Origin: Nephrocerus scutellatus
Taxonomy: Eukaryota; Arthropoda; Insecta; Diptera; Pipunculidae
Direction of reading: 5' to 3'
Length of the DNA stretch: 64,000 nucleotides
Assembly: GCA_947095585.1 (NCBI GenBank)
Contig: OX352764.1
Location: 68,591,536 to 68,655,535 of the forward strand
A model generated the notes under the pieces. That model made no database searches, was not told the origin of the DNA, and was given only the letters and a program-made list of their open reading frames with translations. The position numbers were made by a program, and so were the translations under genes. This document shows, one piece after another, positions 54,524 to 64,000 of this stretch (positions are counted from its first letter, which is position 1; each line of letters begins with the position of its first letter).

Positions 54524-55963
54524 TGTATATCTGTAAAGTCCAAAATTTCTTTTTCTTCATTCCGGAACTCTTCATATCCTTCAACGTAATCTGCGAACGG
54601 TTGTTCGATTTGGTCTATTTCTGAGTCAAGTTGCTGTTCGTAACTTACTACGTCTTGTTCTTGTGGTTCAATGTGGAAATTTCGTTGGTACTTCATAGGT
54701 CTGGGTTGTTGTGGCTCGACTGGAGGTCTTTTACCAAACATTGGGTTTGGAGCTGGTCTGTTCATGTAGTTTACTCCCTTTGATCGCATGCTTTGGTCTA
54801 CGTCCATCGGTTCTGGTCTGGGTTGCGGCTTCGGCGCAGTGGGACGTGCCGGTATTGGAATATTATTTTGACCTTGATATCGTGAGTAATTCTGGTTAAA
54901 CTGCTGTTGTCTATAAGCGTTTTGATTTGCAGGGAAATTAGAATTAAAATTGTGCGGTCTGTGACGGTTTAGATTGGTATATTGATTGAAATTGAATGGT
55001 GGTTGGGGTAGGTACGTTAGCTGAGGATAAAAATCTTGTCTATTTTTTTTGAGTATTACCATAGTTCATGTTTCTTCGAAGAGGCGTTTGTGGTTGATTA
55101 ACTACTGCACGTGTTGGGCCGTTATGCGTGATTGCATATTGGGTACGGAAATTCTGGTTCTCCAGTTTAAAACATAGGTGTAGCGCTTGTGGAAGATCTG
55201 TAGGTTCTCTCATGCCAAGTAATCTTGGTAGATCACCTTTCAAGCCTCGTATAAACGTATCGAGGGCTTTGTCGCGATATGTTTGTGTTAGCAATGATAA
55301 GGACTCGCTGCTAACATCCATGGACCCTAACTTATTTAATATGAGGGATAGATGAGCATAGACTTGGTGATAAAATTCTTGCACGGTGTGATTCCCTTGA
55401 ACTAATGAAGACATTTGATATTCTAATGTGGACAAATCGCGCTTGTCCGCATAATGCATTGTAAGGCATCGTGAGATGCACTTCCAATCTAATGGGGTAT
55501 TATATGATTCTAATACCACATCGGCTTGACCAACTATTTTATTTCTTATAACACTCAAAATACCATAATACTTTGGTGTACCTCTAATTGTTTCGTATAA
55601 TTGTAAAATACGATCAACACTTTTTTTCCAGGAATTAAATTCACCTGGTTGACCTGTAAAGTCTTTAAGGCTTCGTACTACGTCAGGTATTTTGTCAAGT
55701 TCGTTTAGGTTTGCACGGAATTCGGGGTTAATAATTTGGTCTGTACCACTAAAGCCATCAGAATTGGGGCTAATTATTGACTGAACCCATTGTCGACCTT
55801 CACTTTGAGGGACACGACTCACTATGCCGGTTACCAGATTATTTAATGCTTCGCTTGTAATTACTTCGCGAGCATTAGGATTGGGAGGATTTGGTGGATT
55901 TTGGGGATTCGGGGCAATGTCTGGATTAAGGATTGGTGGTCGGATTAAAAGTGGGTTTGACAT
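54511..55963 (-). pseudogene. gag with one homopolymer frame break
   Basis: The ATG at 55963 opens a 307-codon frame with a Pro/Asn-rich N-terminus (NPQNPPNPPNPN), then the capsid-like domain typical of Gypsy Gag (EFNSWKKSVDRILQLY, YNTPLDWKCISRCL, FIRGLKGDLP). The frame ends at 55040 just after a run of eight A. The next frame (from about 55062) continues with a Gln/Asn/Pro-rich nucleocapsid-like tail ([10 protein letters not shown], an acidic end TDIHFLD) to the stop at 54511. There is no CCHC zinc knuckle, as in many errantiviruses. The break is one base in a homopolymer, so either a real indel, a slippage site or a sequencing error. The leader from the 5' LTR is about 600 bp. Confidence 0.9.
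54517..54523 (-). promoter_or_regulatory. Candidate -1 ribosomal slippery site at the gag-pol overlap
   Basis: On the minus strand T TTT TTA stands in the gag zero frame two codons before the gag stop (54511-54513). The pol frame is exactly -1 and open from here. TTTTTTA is a classical X XXY YYZ heptamer. Confidence 0.75.
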
Positions 55964-56546
55964 GATAAACTTAGAAACTTGGGTGTACTTCTTTTATGTC
56001 TTAAAAATTAGTTAATTTAGATTTTTAGGGGATGTTTAATTGCTCACTTGTTTTTTTTAAAAAAATAATTACTTGCTTAATAACTCTCTTAATGGATATA
56101 TAATATTTTTAGATTAATTTATATATGGATTTGGGTAATAATTAAAACGCTAGATTAGAACGCGATTGGTTTTTTTTTTTTAAAAAAAAAATTGTTATCA
56201 AGTGAAAATTATGTATTGTTTACGATTATAAATATATATGAAATTGAAATTCGTTTAAATTCTTTTGTTTTATTTATTCTTACTCTAAGCACTTGTTTCT
56301 TACACCAGTGCGGTTCGTTGCATCCTGGAGCGGCTGTCAAAATTTGATTGACTCCTTTTCCTCTGGTTCTTTTATTACGAATCAGCTACTGGGGGGCCTC
56401 TTTTCTCCTAGGTCGGTTTTTTCGATTATTGTGTTTTAAATTCGCAGTTTAAACACACTATATTTTTGAGATGATTGAATTCACTGTTCAAAACACACTT
56501 TTTATTTTTACCCGTGAACACAAATTTAGTATTGACTTTTACACGG

Positions 56547-56563
56547 GTCCCTGCTCGGGCGCC
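56547..56563 (-). promoter_or_regulatory. Primer-binding site, tRNA-Lys type
   Basis: On the minus strand ggcgcccgagcagggac follows the 5' LTR directly. It is complementary to the 3' end of a Lys-type tRNA (gtccctgctcgggcgcca), with at most one difference from the standard Lys-UUU end as I recall it. Confidence 0.75.
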
Positions 56564-57009
56564 AGTTAATTTTATACTACAAAGTTTGGTTTAAAAAAAA
56601 TAACTTTATTTTATTCTCACTAAGGCAACTGTATTATTATATTATTTAATCAATAGAACTCAATACTACAAATAGTCGACTGAACTTGATACTAAGAGCT
56701 TAACTAGGCAACTGAACAATGATATTACTTATGAGCTAGTATTTATAGTGGGAGAAACCGTGTGGACAGATGGGCTGCGGATGAAGGCCAGACGCTTGGT
56801 CAGCAAATGTTCATATGTGATGCGGATGAAGGCCAGACGCTTGGTCATCATATGTTCATATGTGATGCGGATGAAGGCCAGACGCTTGGTCATCAAAAGT
56901 TTATGTCTGCCGCGGATGTTTACGTCTGCTGCGGATTCAGTTCGGATAATTTGTGGCTGGATACAAAGTTATTTGATACAAAGTGATGATTAGGTTTCGT
57001 TTGTTAACT
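56564..57009 (-). repeat. 5' LTR
   Basis: 446 bp, identical to 49357-49802 apart from one base (t at about 56851 versus a). The three 45-bp units lie at about 56774-56908. Confidence 0.95.
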
Positions 57010-57013
57010 TATA
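57010..57013 (-). repeat. Target-site duplication TATA (errantivirus), right
   Basis: TATA, matching 49353-49356. Confidence 0.8.
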
Positions 57014-58573
57014 TATTCCAAGAATTTCGTTCTTAAGGAGTAAACTCCAGACGCGAGTCGAAGCTGACACGCACCTTTTTAAAACGTTTTTATTAGCTCG
57101 CTTTCATGCATGTCTGTCTGTGCGGGTGGAATTTGTAATGGATTTTAAACTAACTTCGCATTGAGCTAGAGACTAGAAACTTTAAACATAGCTCAGAACT
57201 GGATGAACATTGACAAATCACAAAAAAAAAACAAATCACAAAAAAAATGAATTCAACGCGAGTTTGCTGTTTGTTTCAGATCAAAGCAAACTACTACGCA
57301 CAATACTCGTTTTAAACTTTTTAAATACCATTTTATTTATTATTATTATTTTACTAAATTTAGAGAAGGTTTATTTGATTGTAGTTAAAAATTATTTGAA
57401 AAAAATTAAAAATTAAAACTGCAACCTTTAGCAAGAAAATTTTTAGTAGAAATCTCAAAAACCCCCGGTTTTGCTTTGGCGTTAAAGCAAAACATCGCGT
57501 CGCTTTCATTTCCTCCTCGACTTCATAAAAAATTCACAAAAATGCTTTATTTAGCCTAAATTAAAATAAATAAATAAAATTAGGTACAAAAACTTACGGA
57601 ACTTATTTAACTGCAATGTATTGTACGAATTTCGAATAATTATCCGTTCTTATTTCTTTTTCGCAAACATATGCCAATAAAATTAATTTAATTTTTAAAA
57701 ACTACAATAATTCTGCAACAATTAAATCGAACAACTGATTGAGAAATTGAAATTTTATAGTTTACGAAAAATATCGGAACAGGTTGTAAGCCACACTATT
57801 CCGTTCGAAAGCAGGACGCACGGAATAACAATTCCATGTGGAAAATATTCCATTCTAAAACTGTGATTGAGGTCAATATGTTGAGGTGTTCATGCAGATG
57901 TGTTATTATCCTCATTTAACACACATGAAAATTAATTTAACTATTAATTTAACTATATTTAATCAGCAGAGTTTGATTTAAACACTACCGCAAATCCTGC
58001 GATTGATACAAATTAAATCAGTATGTATAAATTTTATACAGATATAAATTTTTGGTTCAGTGAATTTACGGTCCTACAAATCAAATGAAATATTAATTTA
58101 TTGCTCTGGTACAAAAATGTGTTTATGCGATTGACTGAAAACACAGACTGAAAACACAGACTGAATGCAAGTGAAAATGCAGATATACATAAGTGCATTG
58201 ATATTTAATCCAGTATATGTGTACATATAATCCATGAGATGAGAAATTTTATAAAATCATTTAAATGGATGATTTGCAGAGCGTGAAAAGTACTTTTTTA
58301 CGCTTTTTATCCATGGAATTGTGAATTAAATTATATTTTGATGAACTATCTACATTGAATAATTAATTCTAATTTGTGTCATATTTTCATACAACGATAA
58401 AAAATATTTATTTGATATTTTAAGTAAAAGTAAATTATATGACAAAAACTTCAGACGTTGTCAAAAAAAAAATTCATTTTACTAACAAGAATTGATATAC
58501 GTAGAGTCAACTTAGATTGTCGTATGAGAAAACGAGATTTAAATGCATCTTTCAAATGCCGTTATCAATTTTT
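57014..58573. other. A+T-rich stretch without a recognised gene
   Basis: No domain seen. 'cttaaggagtaaactc' at 57032 also occurs at 14308. A short AT/TTA microsatellite lies near 57335-57350. Confidence 0.45.
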
Positions 58574-59292
58574 AAATTCTCTATATTACCTTTGCATGCC
58601 CGTGGATCTGTCTGTCTGTTTGTCGTGGAATCTTCCGATCAATTTAAAACCCACTTCCCAAAGCCCGATTTATTGAAATTTTGCACACATGTGTATGCGA
58701 CATGTGTGGTGACAACACTTTCTGTTTGCCCAAATACATTTTTTATAAATTGACAATTTTCTTCAAATTTTATACACTTTTTGTAAAATGTTTGGAGTGA
58801 TCCGATTTTCTTGAAATTTTATTCGCATGTGTATCTCCAAGTCATCGTACCGGTCGAGGGCTCCGATACAATTTTTTAACAAAAATCTACCCGATTTTCT
58901 TCAAATTTTATACACACGTGTTTAATCTGATGGACCAGAGTTTTTGTAAAAATATGTAAGTGACCCCAGGGCCGAGGGATGGGAGCCCCCTTAAAAATTA
59001 ACCCGATTTTATTAAAATTTTATATACATGTGTATCTTCGATGGACAACACTTTTTTGAAAATTTGGAATTTGATTAGGCCCCAGGGCCGAGGGCTGCCA
59101 CATAAATTTTTTTTTTAATTTCTTGAAATTTTGTACAAATGATGACAAGACTTTCTGTAAAAATTTGTAAGTGATTGGGTCCCAGGGCCTGATGCTACCA
59201 TGTAATTATTTTTAAAAATTAGCTTCAAGCTTTGCACATTGCGTAATACTGATTAGAGAATTTACACCAAAAATTTTATGGTGGTTTTTTTT
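58574..59292 (+). mobile_element. Helentron-like element, both ends visible
   Basis: The 5' terminus is aaattctctatattacc then tttgcatgcccgtgg; 'acccacttcccaaagcccg' follows; about five core units (acacatgtgtatgcg, tcgcatgtgtatctcc, acacacgtgtttaatc, acatgtgtatcttcga) follow with G/C blocks; the 3' terminus is gattagagaatttacacc, tatggtggtttttttt. About 720 bp; non-coding. The reference copy for the family without a unique core. Confidence 0.85.
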
Positions 59293-59787
59293 CTTCATAT
59301 CTATCTTATTTTCCAAGATAATTAGTGTTTAGTTTGTCGTATGTGCAAGGTCACAACCGGTTCAGTACATATTTTTTCGTATGTGCAACAGTATCTCACA
59401 TGCGACATTTTTTTCATACAAAATGTGCGTACCGATTACTCGCTTATATATTGTAACGATAGTTGTTGTAGTACACTTAACAGCGCCATCTGTAGACAGT
59501 ACCAATAATATTGCATACAAAATTATATTTTTAATTGATCTAATTAACTTTTTTATAGACTTATTTAGTTTAAAAAATTATAACGTTAATTAAGCCAATA
59601 TTTTGGTTATGCCTTAAAGATTATTTATAAATGATTTTTCTGACTGCTCAGAAATTAATGAAAAATGTTTAAACAATTTATTAATGTCGCTATATTCGAC
59701 CGATTTAAAAAGTAAAATACTATGAAAAGTTTGCTAAAGTAAATTATTAAGTGTAATTTTCGATAAGGTTAATATAAATACTAACTG
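59293..59787. other. Spacer with a short shared motif
   Basis: Contains gtagtacacttaacagcgc (59468-59486), identical to 14855-14873. Otherwise unrecognised. Confidence 0.4.
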
Positions 59788-60045
59788 TGGGAGCCGTGGC
59801 TCAGTGGATAAGAGCATGGCTTCTGAGCAGGAGGTTCGATGTTCGAATTCCAGGAGCACCAAGAATATTTTTCACGGTGTCCCACCTCTCGCAAAAGTCT
59901 GACGAATGTCCGAGAGTAAGAACTTGTCACAGAAAGCTTCTCAATTCGCCGTTTGAATCCGGCATTAAATTGTAGGTACCCTCCATTTGTGTGTGGCAAT
60001 GTTTAGCGAGTGCTGATCTATAGCAAGTCTGTTGTCCGTCTCTAA
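59788..60045 (+). mobile_element. tRNA-derived SINE
   Basis: The head has an A box (gtggctcagtggataag) and a B box (ggttcgatgttcgaattcc). The body follows with 'caccaagaatatttttcacg', 'cccacctctcgc', 'aagtctgacgaatgtcc', 'gaaagcttctcaattcgcc', 'ggcattaaattgtaggtacc' and 'gtccgtctctaag'. The tRNA-like head does not form a matched acceptor stem, so it is not a functional tRNA gene. Minus-strand frame 59781-59999 is a shadow. Confidence 0.8.
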
Positions 60046-60195
60046 GTTTTTTAACATTTTCAACATCTCTTATATTTTGTTTAATTCGTTGGGTTAATGT
60101 TTTTTGTGTAAATGCCAGAAGTTTTACTTATAATTTTGTTAGTTTTGAATAAATTATCTCTATTATTTTTTAATGTTTTTTTAATGTTAAGGTAG

Positions 60196-61570
60196 TAAAC
60201 CATTGGGGGGCTCCCAAACAAATTTTTAAAAAAATTTACCCGATTTTCTTCAACTTTTATACAAATGTGTATCTTTGATGGATAACACTTTCTGTAAAAA
60301 TCTGGAAGTGATCGGGCCCCTGGGTCGGGGGGGAGCACTCATAAAAATTTTAGGAAAAAAGTTCCCGATTTTCTTCAAATTTTATGCGCATGTGTATCTC
60401 CGATGGACAAAACTTTTCGTAAATTTTTTGAAACGATCGTGCCCCGGGGGGCTCCCATACAAATTTTTTTTTTAATTATCAATTTTTAACGCACTTCCTA
60501 AAGCCCGATTTTCCTGAAATTTTGTACACATGTGTATTTCCGGTGACAATACTTTCTTTTAAAATTTGGAAGTGATCGGGCCCCGGGTTCGTGGGGCTCC
60601 CATACAAATTTAAAATAAAAATTACTTGATTTTTTTCAAACTTAACACACATATGTATACCCAATAAACAATACTTTTTCTAAAATTTGGTAGTGATCGG
60701 GCCCCGAGTTCGGCCGCAAGGCCCTTATACATTTTTTTAAATATCATATAGTGGCATCAGGGGCGCCGTGGCTCAGTGGTAATGCACATGGCTGCTGCGC
60801 AGGAGGTTCATGTTCAAATCCCAGCAACACCAAAAGTATTTTTCACGATGTCCCGCCTCTCGCGAATGGGTGACAAACGTTTTTAATTAATTAAGGTTAG
60901 TAATTAATATCACGGAAAGCTTCTTGGTTTTGAATGGTAGATTTTGATTGCAAAATCTATTCTGCCTGTTTATAGAAGCACTACGAGTTTGCGTCGCCAT
61001 ATTTTTAACTCCGCACTACACGGTTATTAATAATGTCATTATTTCTAATAATGAACGAAAACAGAAAATTTCGTTTTCACATCATTTCTCAAGCATCAAT
61101 ATACATTACTCCGACTTACACAATCATTATTAATGTCATTTCACAAAGTTACCATGAATGTGCGTAATAGTATAAAAGTCGAATCGATTATGAACATTCC
61201 ATTTCATCTTTAAGTAATATGTATGTATTTTGTTTACTAATGTCTCTTTCCAATTGCACAAACCGTATCCGAAACCATACCCATAGGTTAGGTTGTGACA
61301 GAGTTTTCGAGGTTAACGAGGTGAGTGCCCGATGTACCCGATTGCCGACGGGTAGCAAAGTAACATTATCGGTTACAAAACAAAGGTACATAAAATCAAA
61401 CCGTATTCCGGGCACAGTTCGCAAATGCAACGTTAAACGGAAACCACGAGAGAGAAATCTTAGCTCACCCACAAATGAACCCAGCAAATGAAACGAGACA
61501 TAAATGTTTTATGCTTAATTCAACTTACTTACTTATTTACTGAATTGTATTTTTATTTATGTTTTATTGA
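60196..61570 (+). mobile_element. Helentron-like element with unique core, interrupted by a SINE
   Basis: Four core units (60210-60750) lead into the same unique core as 46890-47600: 'catatagtggcatcag', then, after the SINE, 'gattgcaaaatctattctgcctgtt', 'gcactacgagtttgcgtcgcc', 'aaccatacccataggtta', 'ttgccgacgggtagcaaag'. It continues past the point where the 46383 copy was deleted, to 'tttatgcttaattcaactta' (compare 12190-12260 inverted), and ends without the family 3' terminus near 61570. Confidence 0.8.
60761..60925 (+). mobile_element. tRNA-derived SINE inserted in the Helentron-like core
   Basis: Head gccgtggctcagtggtaatg ... ggttcatgttcaaatccc; body 'acaccaaaagtatttttcac', 'tcccgcctctcgcgaatggg', 'cacggaaagcttctt'. 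Comparison with 46915-46990 shows it replaces about 70 bp of the core. Confidence 0.75.
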
Positions 61571-61890
61571 CCCCCAATATACCAAAAAAAACCCAAAGGA
61601 CATCTAAAATACCCTCAAAAGGCCCTCAAAGGACACTCAAAATACTCCCCAAGAGACTCCCCCAAACACCTCAAAAAAAACCCTAACAAGACTATCAAAA
61701 CACCTTCAAAAGACCCCAAGAGGGCATCCAAAAGATCCACAAAAGACATTCATAAGACTTATAAAAAGCCTCCAAAAAGACCCTCAAAAGACGCTTAAAA
61801 ACCGTCAAAAAACCTTCAAAATACCACACAAATTACCCTCAAAGGACCTCAAAAAGACACACAAAATACTTTAATAAGACTCATACAAAT
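61571..61890 (+). repeat. C/A-rich cryptic minisatellite
   Basis: About 320 bp made almost only of A and C on the plus strand, built from 12-14-base words like ccctcaaaagac, never perfectly repeated. Strong strand asymmetry; no coding frame. Confidence 0.7.
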
Positions 61891-62159
61891 CGGTTGAATT
61901 TTTATGTTTACATCGAAACCCGCCAAACAGTCTTTTATTATTTGGTAATAATCGGCAAATTATCTGTTTTGTTTTAGAAATGTGGTGTATTATAAAGCAT
62001 TGCAGTGACGATAGTGAAATAGTGATATTCAAGCAAACAATCAAATTCAATTGGTTTGCTATGACAATGCATTCGAAATGTAATAAAACATACTGAGATT
62101 CACTGTGATTTCAAATTTAATGAAAGAAAATAAATCATATTTAAGTTTTTGACATAAAT

Positions 62160-62400
62160 TATGAGGTGCCATATGATTTTGACGGCAATCTGACAACCGA
62201 AAGTGACAGTTTACTTGGAGAGTTTTTCGAGTTTTTGCAATAATTAAAAAAGTATAGCACTTAGGAGAAATCTGTTAAGTGCAAAAGAAATTAAAAAAAT
62301 AATAATAAAATAAAAATAATATATATTTACTGCAGATTCCGGCCCCGTCCGTAGAGAAAATCGTGTTGTGCCCACACCTCCATTTTTTACGTTGATTTAA
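62160..62400 (+). repeat. Unclassified dispersed repeat, copy 2
   Basis: Matches 13917-14110 inverted: 'gagtttttcgagtttttgca', 'gtgcaaaagaaatt', AT-run, 'gattccggccccgtcc', 'gcccacacctcc'. Confidence 0.6.
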
Positions 62401-62404
62401 GATT

Positions 62405-63205
62405 TCAAATTTGGGACAGGACAATGTCTGTCGGGTCACTCTTCCTATGGGAACACTGAGACGTCATGCAACTCTTCTTATACGTAATAGTAGTAACACA
62501 ACCCACACTATCTCGCTCTTTTTGACTAAATGCACAAATATTTTGACAAGGATTTGTAGGAGATTGAATAGACTTTTAATACTGCATTTGTAAAAAAAAA
62601 AATGGATTCGGTAGCATTTCTCGAATTAATCGTGTTTGTAAATACAATTTAAAAAAAAATTGATTTTGAAGACCTTAATATCGCTATCGCTATATAATTT
62701 AAGAAAATGTTCATTGTTTAATCTTTAAAATGTACTTTTCTTTCAAAAAAGATTAATAGTAATCTTGTACCTGGAAGCGTTCAAGAGTTATAGGGTGTGA
62801 AGTCATGTAAGGTCAAAAGTACGTTTTCGTTCATTTTACAAACTTTCATTTTTAACCCTGCTCCTGTTGACCGAATGCATAAATATTGTGAGGTGAATTT
62901 CTAGAAAATTGAATAGGCTTTAATATTGCATTTTGTCGAAACAGAAAAAATTATCCGAGAGCGATTTTCGAAATATTCGCATTTGAAAATAAAATTTAAA
63001 AAATAAAAAACATTTTTGGATTTTGACGACGTTTAAATCGGCATCGGTGAAGTGATGTAATGTCAAAAGTACGTCTCTTTGCATTTAAACGCTACGTACG
63101 CCGCAGAAGTTGAAAATAGAGCCCCCCCCCACCCATACGATTTTTTACGAAATTAACCAAGGAACTATCGCTTTAAGTATTTGCCACCTTAACGGATACA
63201 CCCAT
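62405..63205 (+). repeat. Diverged two-unit repeat of unknown class
   Basis: Two related units (about 62500-62760 and 62860-63070) share 'tttgac[ct]aa[at]gca[ct]aaatatt', 'agattgaatag[ag]ctttaata', 'tgcatttt', 'ttcgaatt/gaaatattcg' and 'ttttga[ac]gac', followed by 'gtaa[gt]gtcaaaagtacgt'. The end is ccttaacggatacaccc. Fragment at 15553-15605. Confidence 0.5.
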
Positions 63206-63234
63206 ATACACATATATATATAATCATCCCGATT

Positions 63235-64000
63235 ATGAGTGTGCCAGGCAATTTGGTTAATAAAGTGGCCAATGAAGGAAGAGTCCGAATTGGATGGGTG
63301 TCCTGTAGTATTAGAGAGAAAATTGTCCCACTAAAATGCTATAAATGCCTTGATTATGGACATTATGCGCATAAGTGTCAAAGCGACAAAGATCGCTCCA
63401 AGCTATGTTTAAAATGCGGTAAAGGAGGGCATATAACTAAGGCCTGTACTAATAAGCCTCCAATGCATGCTCTGTCATCAGAAGGATAACACCGGTAATT
63501 CAAGACATGTGACAGGCAGCTTCAAGTGCACTGCATATCAGAAGGCAGTACAGCTAGCGCGAAAGAAAGGATTATTATCCAACTAAATCTTAATCATTGT
63601 GAAGCTGCACAGTATCTTTTGCACAAACCGTGCGCGAACTGGAGGTAGATGTTGCTATTATCAGCGAACCATACGGAAACTCGATGAAAGCATATGCGCA
63701 ACAGACGCTACTGGTAGCGCTGCCATATGGGTCTGCGGTAAGCGTTGTTTCCAAGAAAGAGAAATGAATTTGGAATCAGGTTTTATAAGAGCGAAAGTCG
63801 ATGGCATTCATATATATAGCTGTTATGAAAAACCAAGTACATCATTAGAAGAGTTTACAGCTTTTATGGAACGTATAGTTGATGATGCCCGTGAACGGAG
63901 TCCCGTAGTCATAGCGGGCGATATTAATGCATGGTCAGCGACGGAAAAGGTGTCTAAAGTCATGACCTCGCTAATAAGAGCCTGTGATGCAGCAATGCCG
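63235..64000 (+). pseudogene. R1-clade non-LTR retrotransposon, 5' part, cut by window end
   Basis: The first frame (63235-63489) is the C-terminal part of a gag-like ORF1: VRIGWVSCSIREKI, then two CCHC zinc knuckles (CYKCLDYGHYAHKC and CLKCGKGGHITKAC). From 63565 the endonuclease starts in decayed form: QLNLNHCEAAQ, VRELEVDVAIISEPYG, GFIRAKVDGIHIYSCYEKPS and RSPVVIAGDINAWS near 63898-63945. Directly after AWSATE the sequence continues VSKVMTSLIRACDAAMP, which normally lies beyond the SDH end of the endonuclease, so an internal deletion joins them. N-terminal gag is missing. R1/TRAS-type by these motifs. Frame breaks near 63620 and 63765. Confidence 0.8.

Larger units (their letters stand above)
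49357..57009 (-). mobile_element. Gypsy-superfamily errantivirus-type LTR retrotransposon, 7653 bp
   Basis: The element is complete: two 446-bp LTRs beginning AGTTA and ending TAACT, a tRNA-Lys-like primer-binding site, gag, pol (protease, reverse transcriptase, RNase H, integrase) and env in the usual order on the minus strand, a purine tract, and a TATA target duplication. The LTRs differ at a single base, so insertion is recent. Despite that, gag and pol each carry one or more single-base frame breaks in or near homopolymer runs. Similarity in wording is closest to the 17.6/297/ZAM/yoyo type. It can be an endogenous retrovirus if env is functional. Confidence 0.95.

Noticed and set aside
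59788..59860. A tRNA gene (good A and B boxes)
   Set aside because: The acceptor-stem ends do not pair and the same head, with a conserved non-tRNA body behind it, recurs at 60761 and inverted at 10018. It is a SINE head.
1..64000. CRISPR array
   Set aside because: The regular-looking 100-150-bp units have no short exact repeats with unique spacers; they are diverged tandem units of a eukaryotic transposon family.

Overview
The window reads as repeat-rich, A+T-rich intergenic or heterochromatic DNA of a higher (cyclorrhaphan) fly. A tephritid fruit fly is plausible because of a rosa-like DD41D mariner and an env-bearing Gypsy errantivirus, but this is inference. I recognise no single-copy host gene, rRNA, functional tRNA, CRISPR array or operon. 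Nearly everything is a transposable element or its debris, mostly nested.

Layout. 0-20 kb: a decayed RNase H-type (LOA/R1-like) retrotransposon, a CR1-like copy split by a Helentron-like insertion, an orphan mobile-element ORF fragment near 8.5 kb, tRNA-derived SINEs near 9.7-10 kb, and pieces of a canonical Helitron on the minus strand (N-terminal/Rep part 15.6-18.2 kb, helicase C-terminus 10.7-11.3 kb). These are mixed with Helentron-like elements and a dispersed ~105-bp satellite (6.2-6.6, 11.4-11.8 and 19.0-19.7 kb). 20-31 kb: an RTE-clade remnant (minus), the longest CR1-like ORF2 (23.1-26.15 kb, one in-frame stop), a BEL/Pao remnant split by a CR1 3' fragment, and a 1301-bp rosa-like mariner with 31-bp inverted repeats. 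31-41 kb: a CR1-like copy carrying a 4.85-kb LOA-type element flanked by a perfect 15-bp target duplication, then a ~1.7-kb imperfect palindrome containing a Myb/SANT-like gene fragment. 41-49 kb: CR1 debris, tandem Helentron-like copies, and a Helentron helicase plus C-terminal endonuclease remnant (48.0-49.2 kb). 49.36-57.01 kb: a young errantivirus-type Gypsy element on the minus strand (446-bp LTRs differing at one base; gag, pol, env). 57-64 kb: Helentron-like copies, SINEs, a C/A-rich cryptic repeat, diverged repeats and the 5' part of an R1-clade retrotransposon cut by the window edge.

The unifying theme is a Helentron-like (DINE-1-like) family with about 15 copies. Its 5' end is AATTCTCTATATTAAC and its 3' end TAGAGAATTTACATG followed by a T-rich tail. 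Its body is made of tandem ~100-150-bp units built around TACACATGTGTATCTCCGA. The helicase-endonuclease remnant at 48-49 kb is a good candidate for the autonomous lineage that mobilised it. Nesting gives a relative age order: CR1-like, BEL/Pao and canonical Helitron copies are old; the LOA-type element and many Helentron-like copies inserted into them later; the errantivirus is the youngest by LTR identity.
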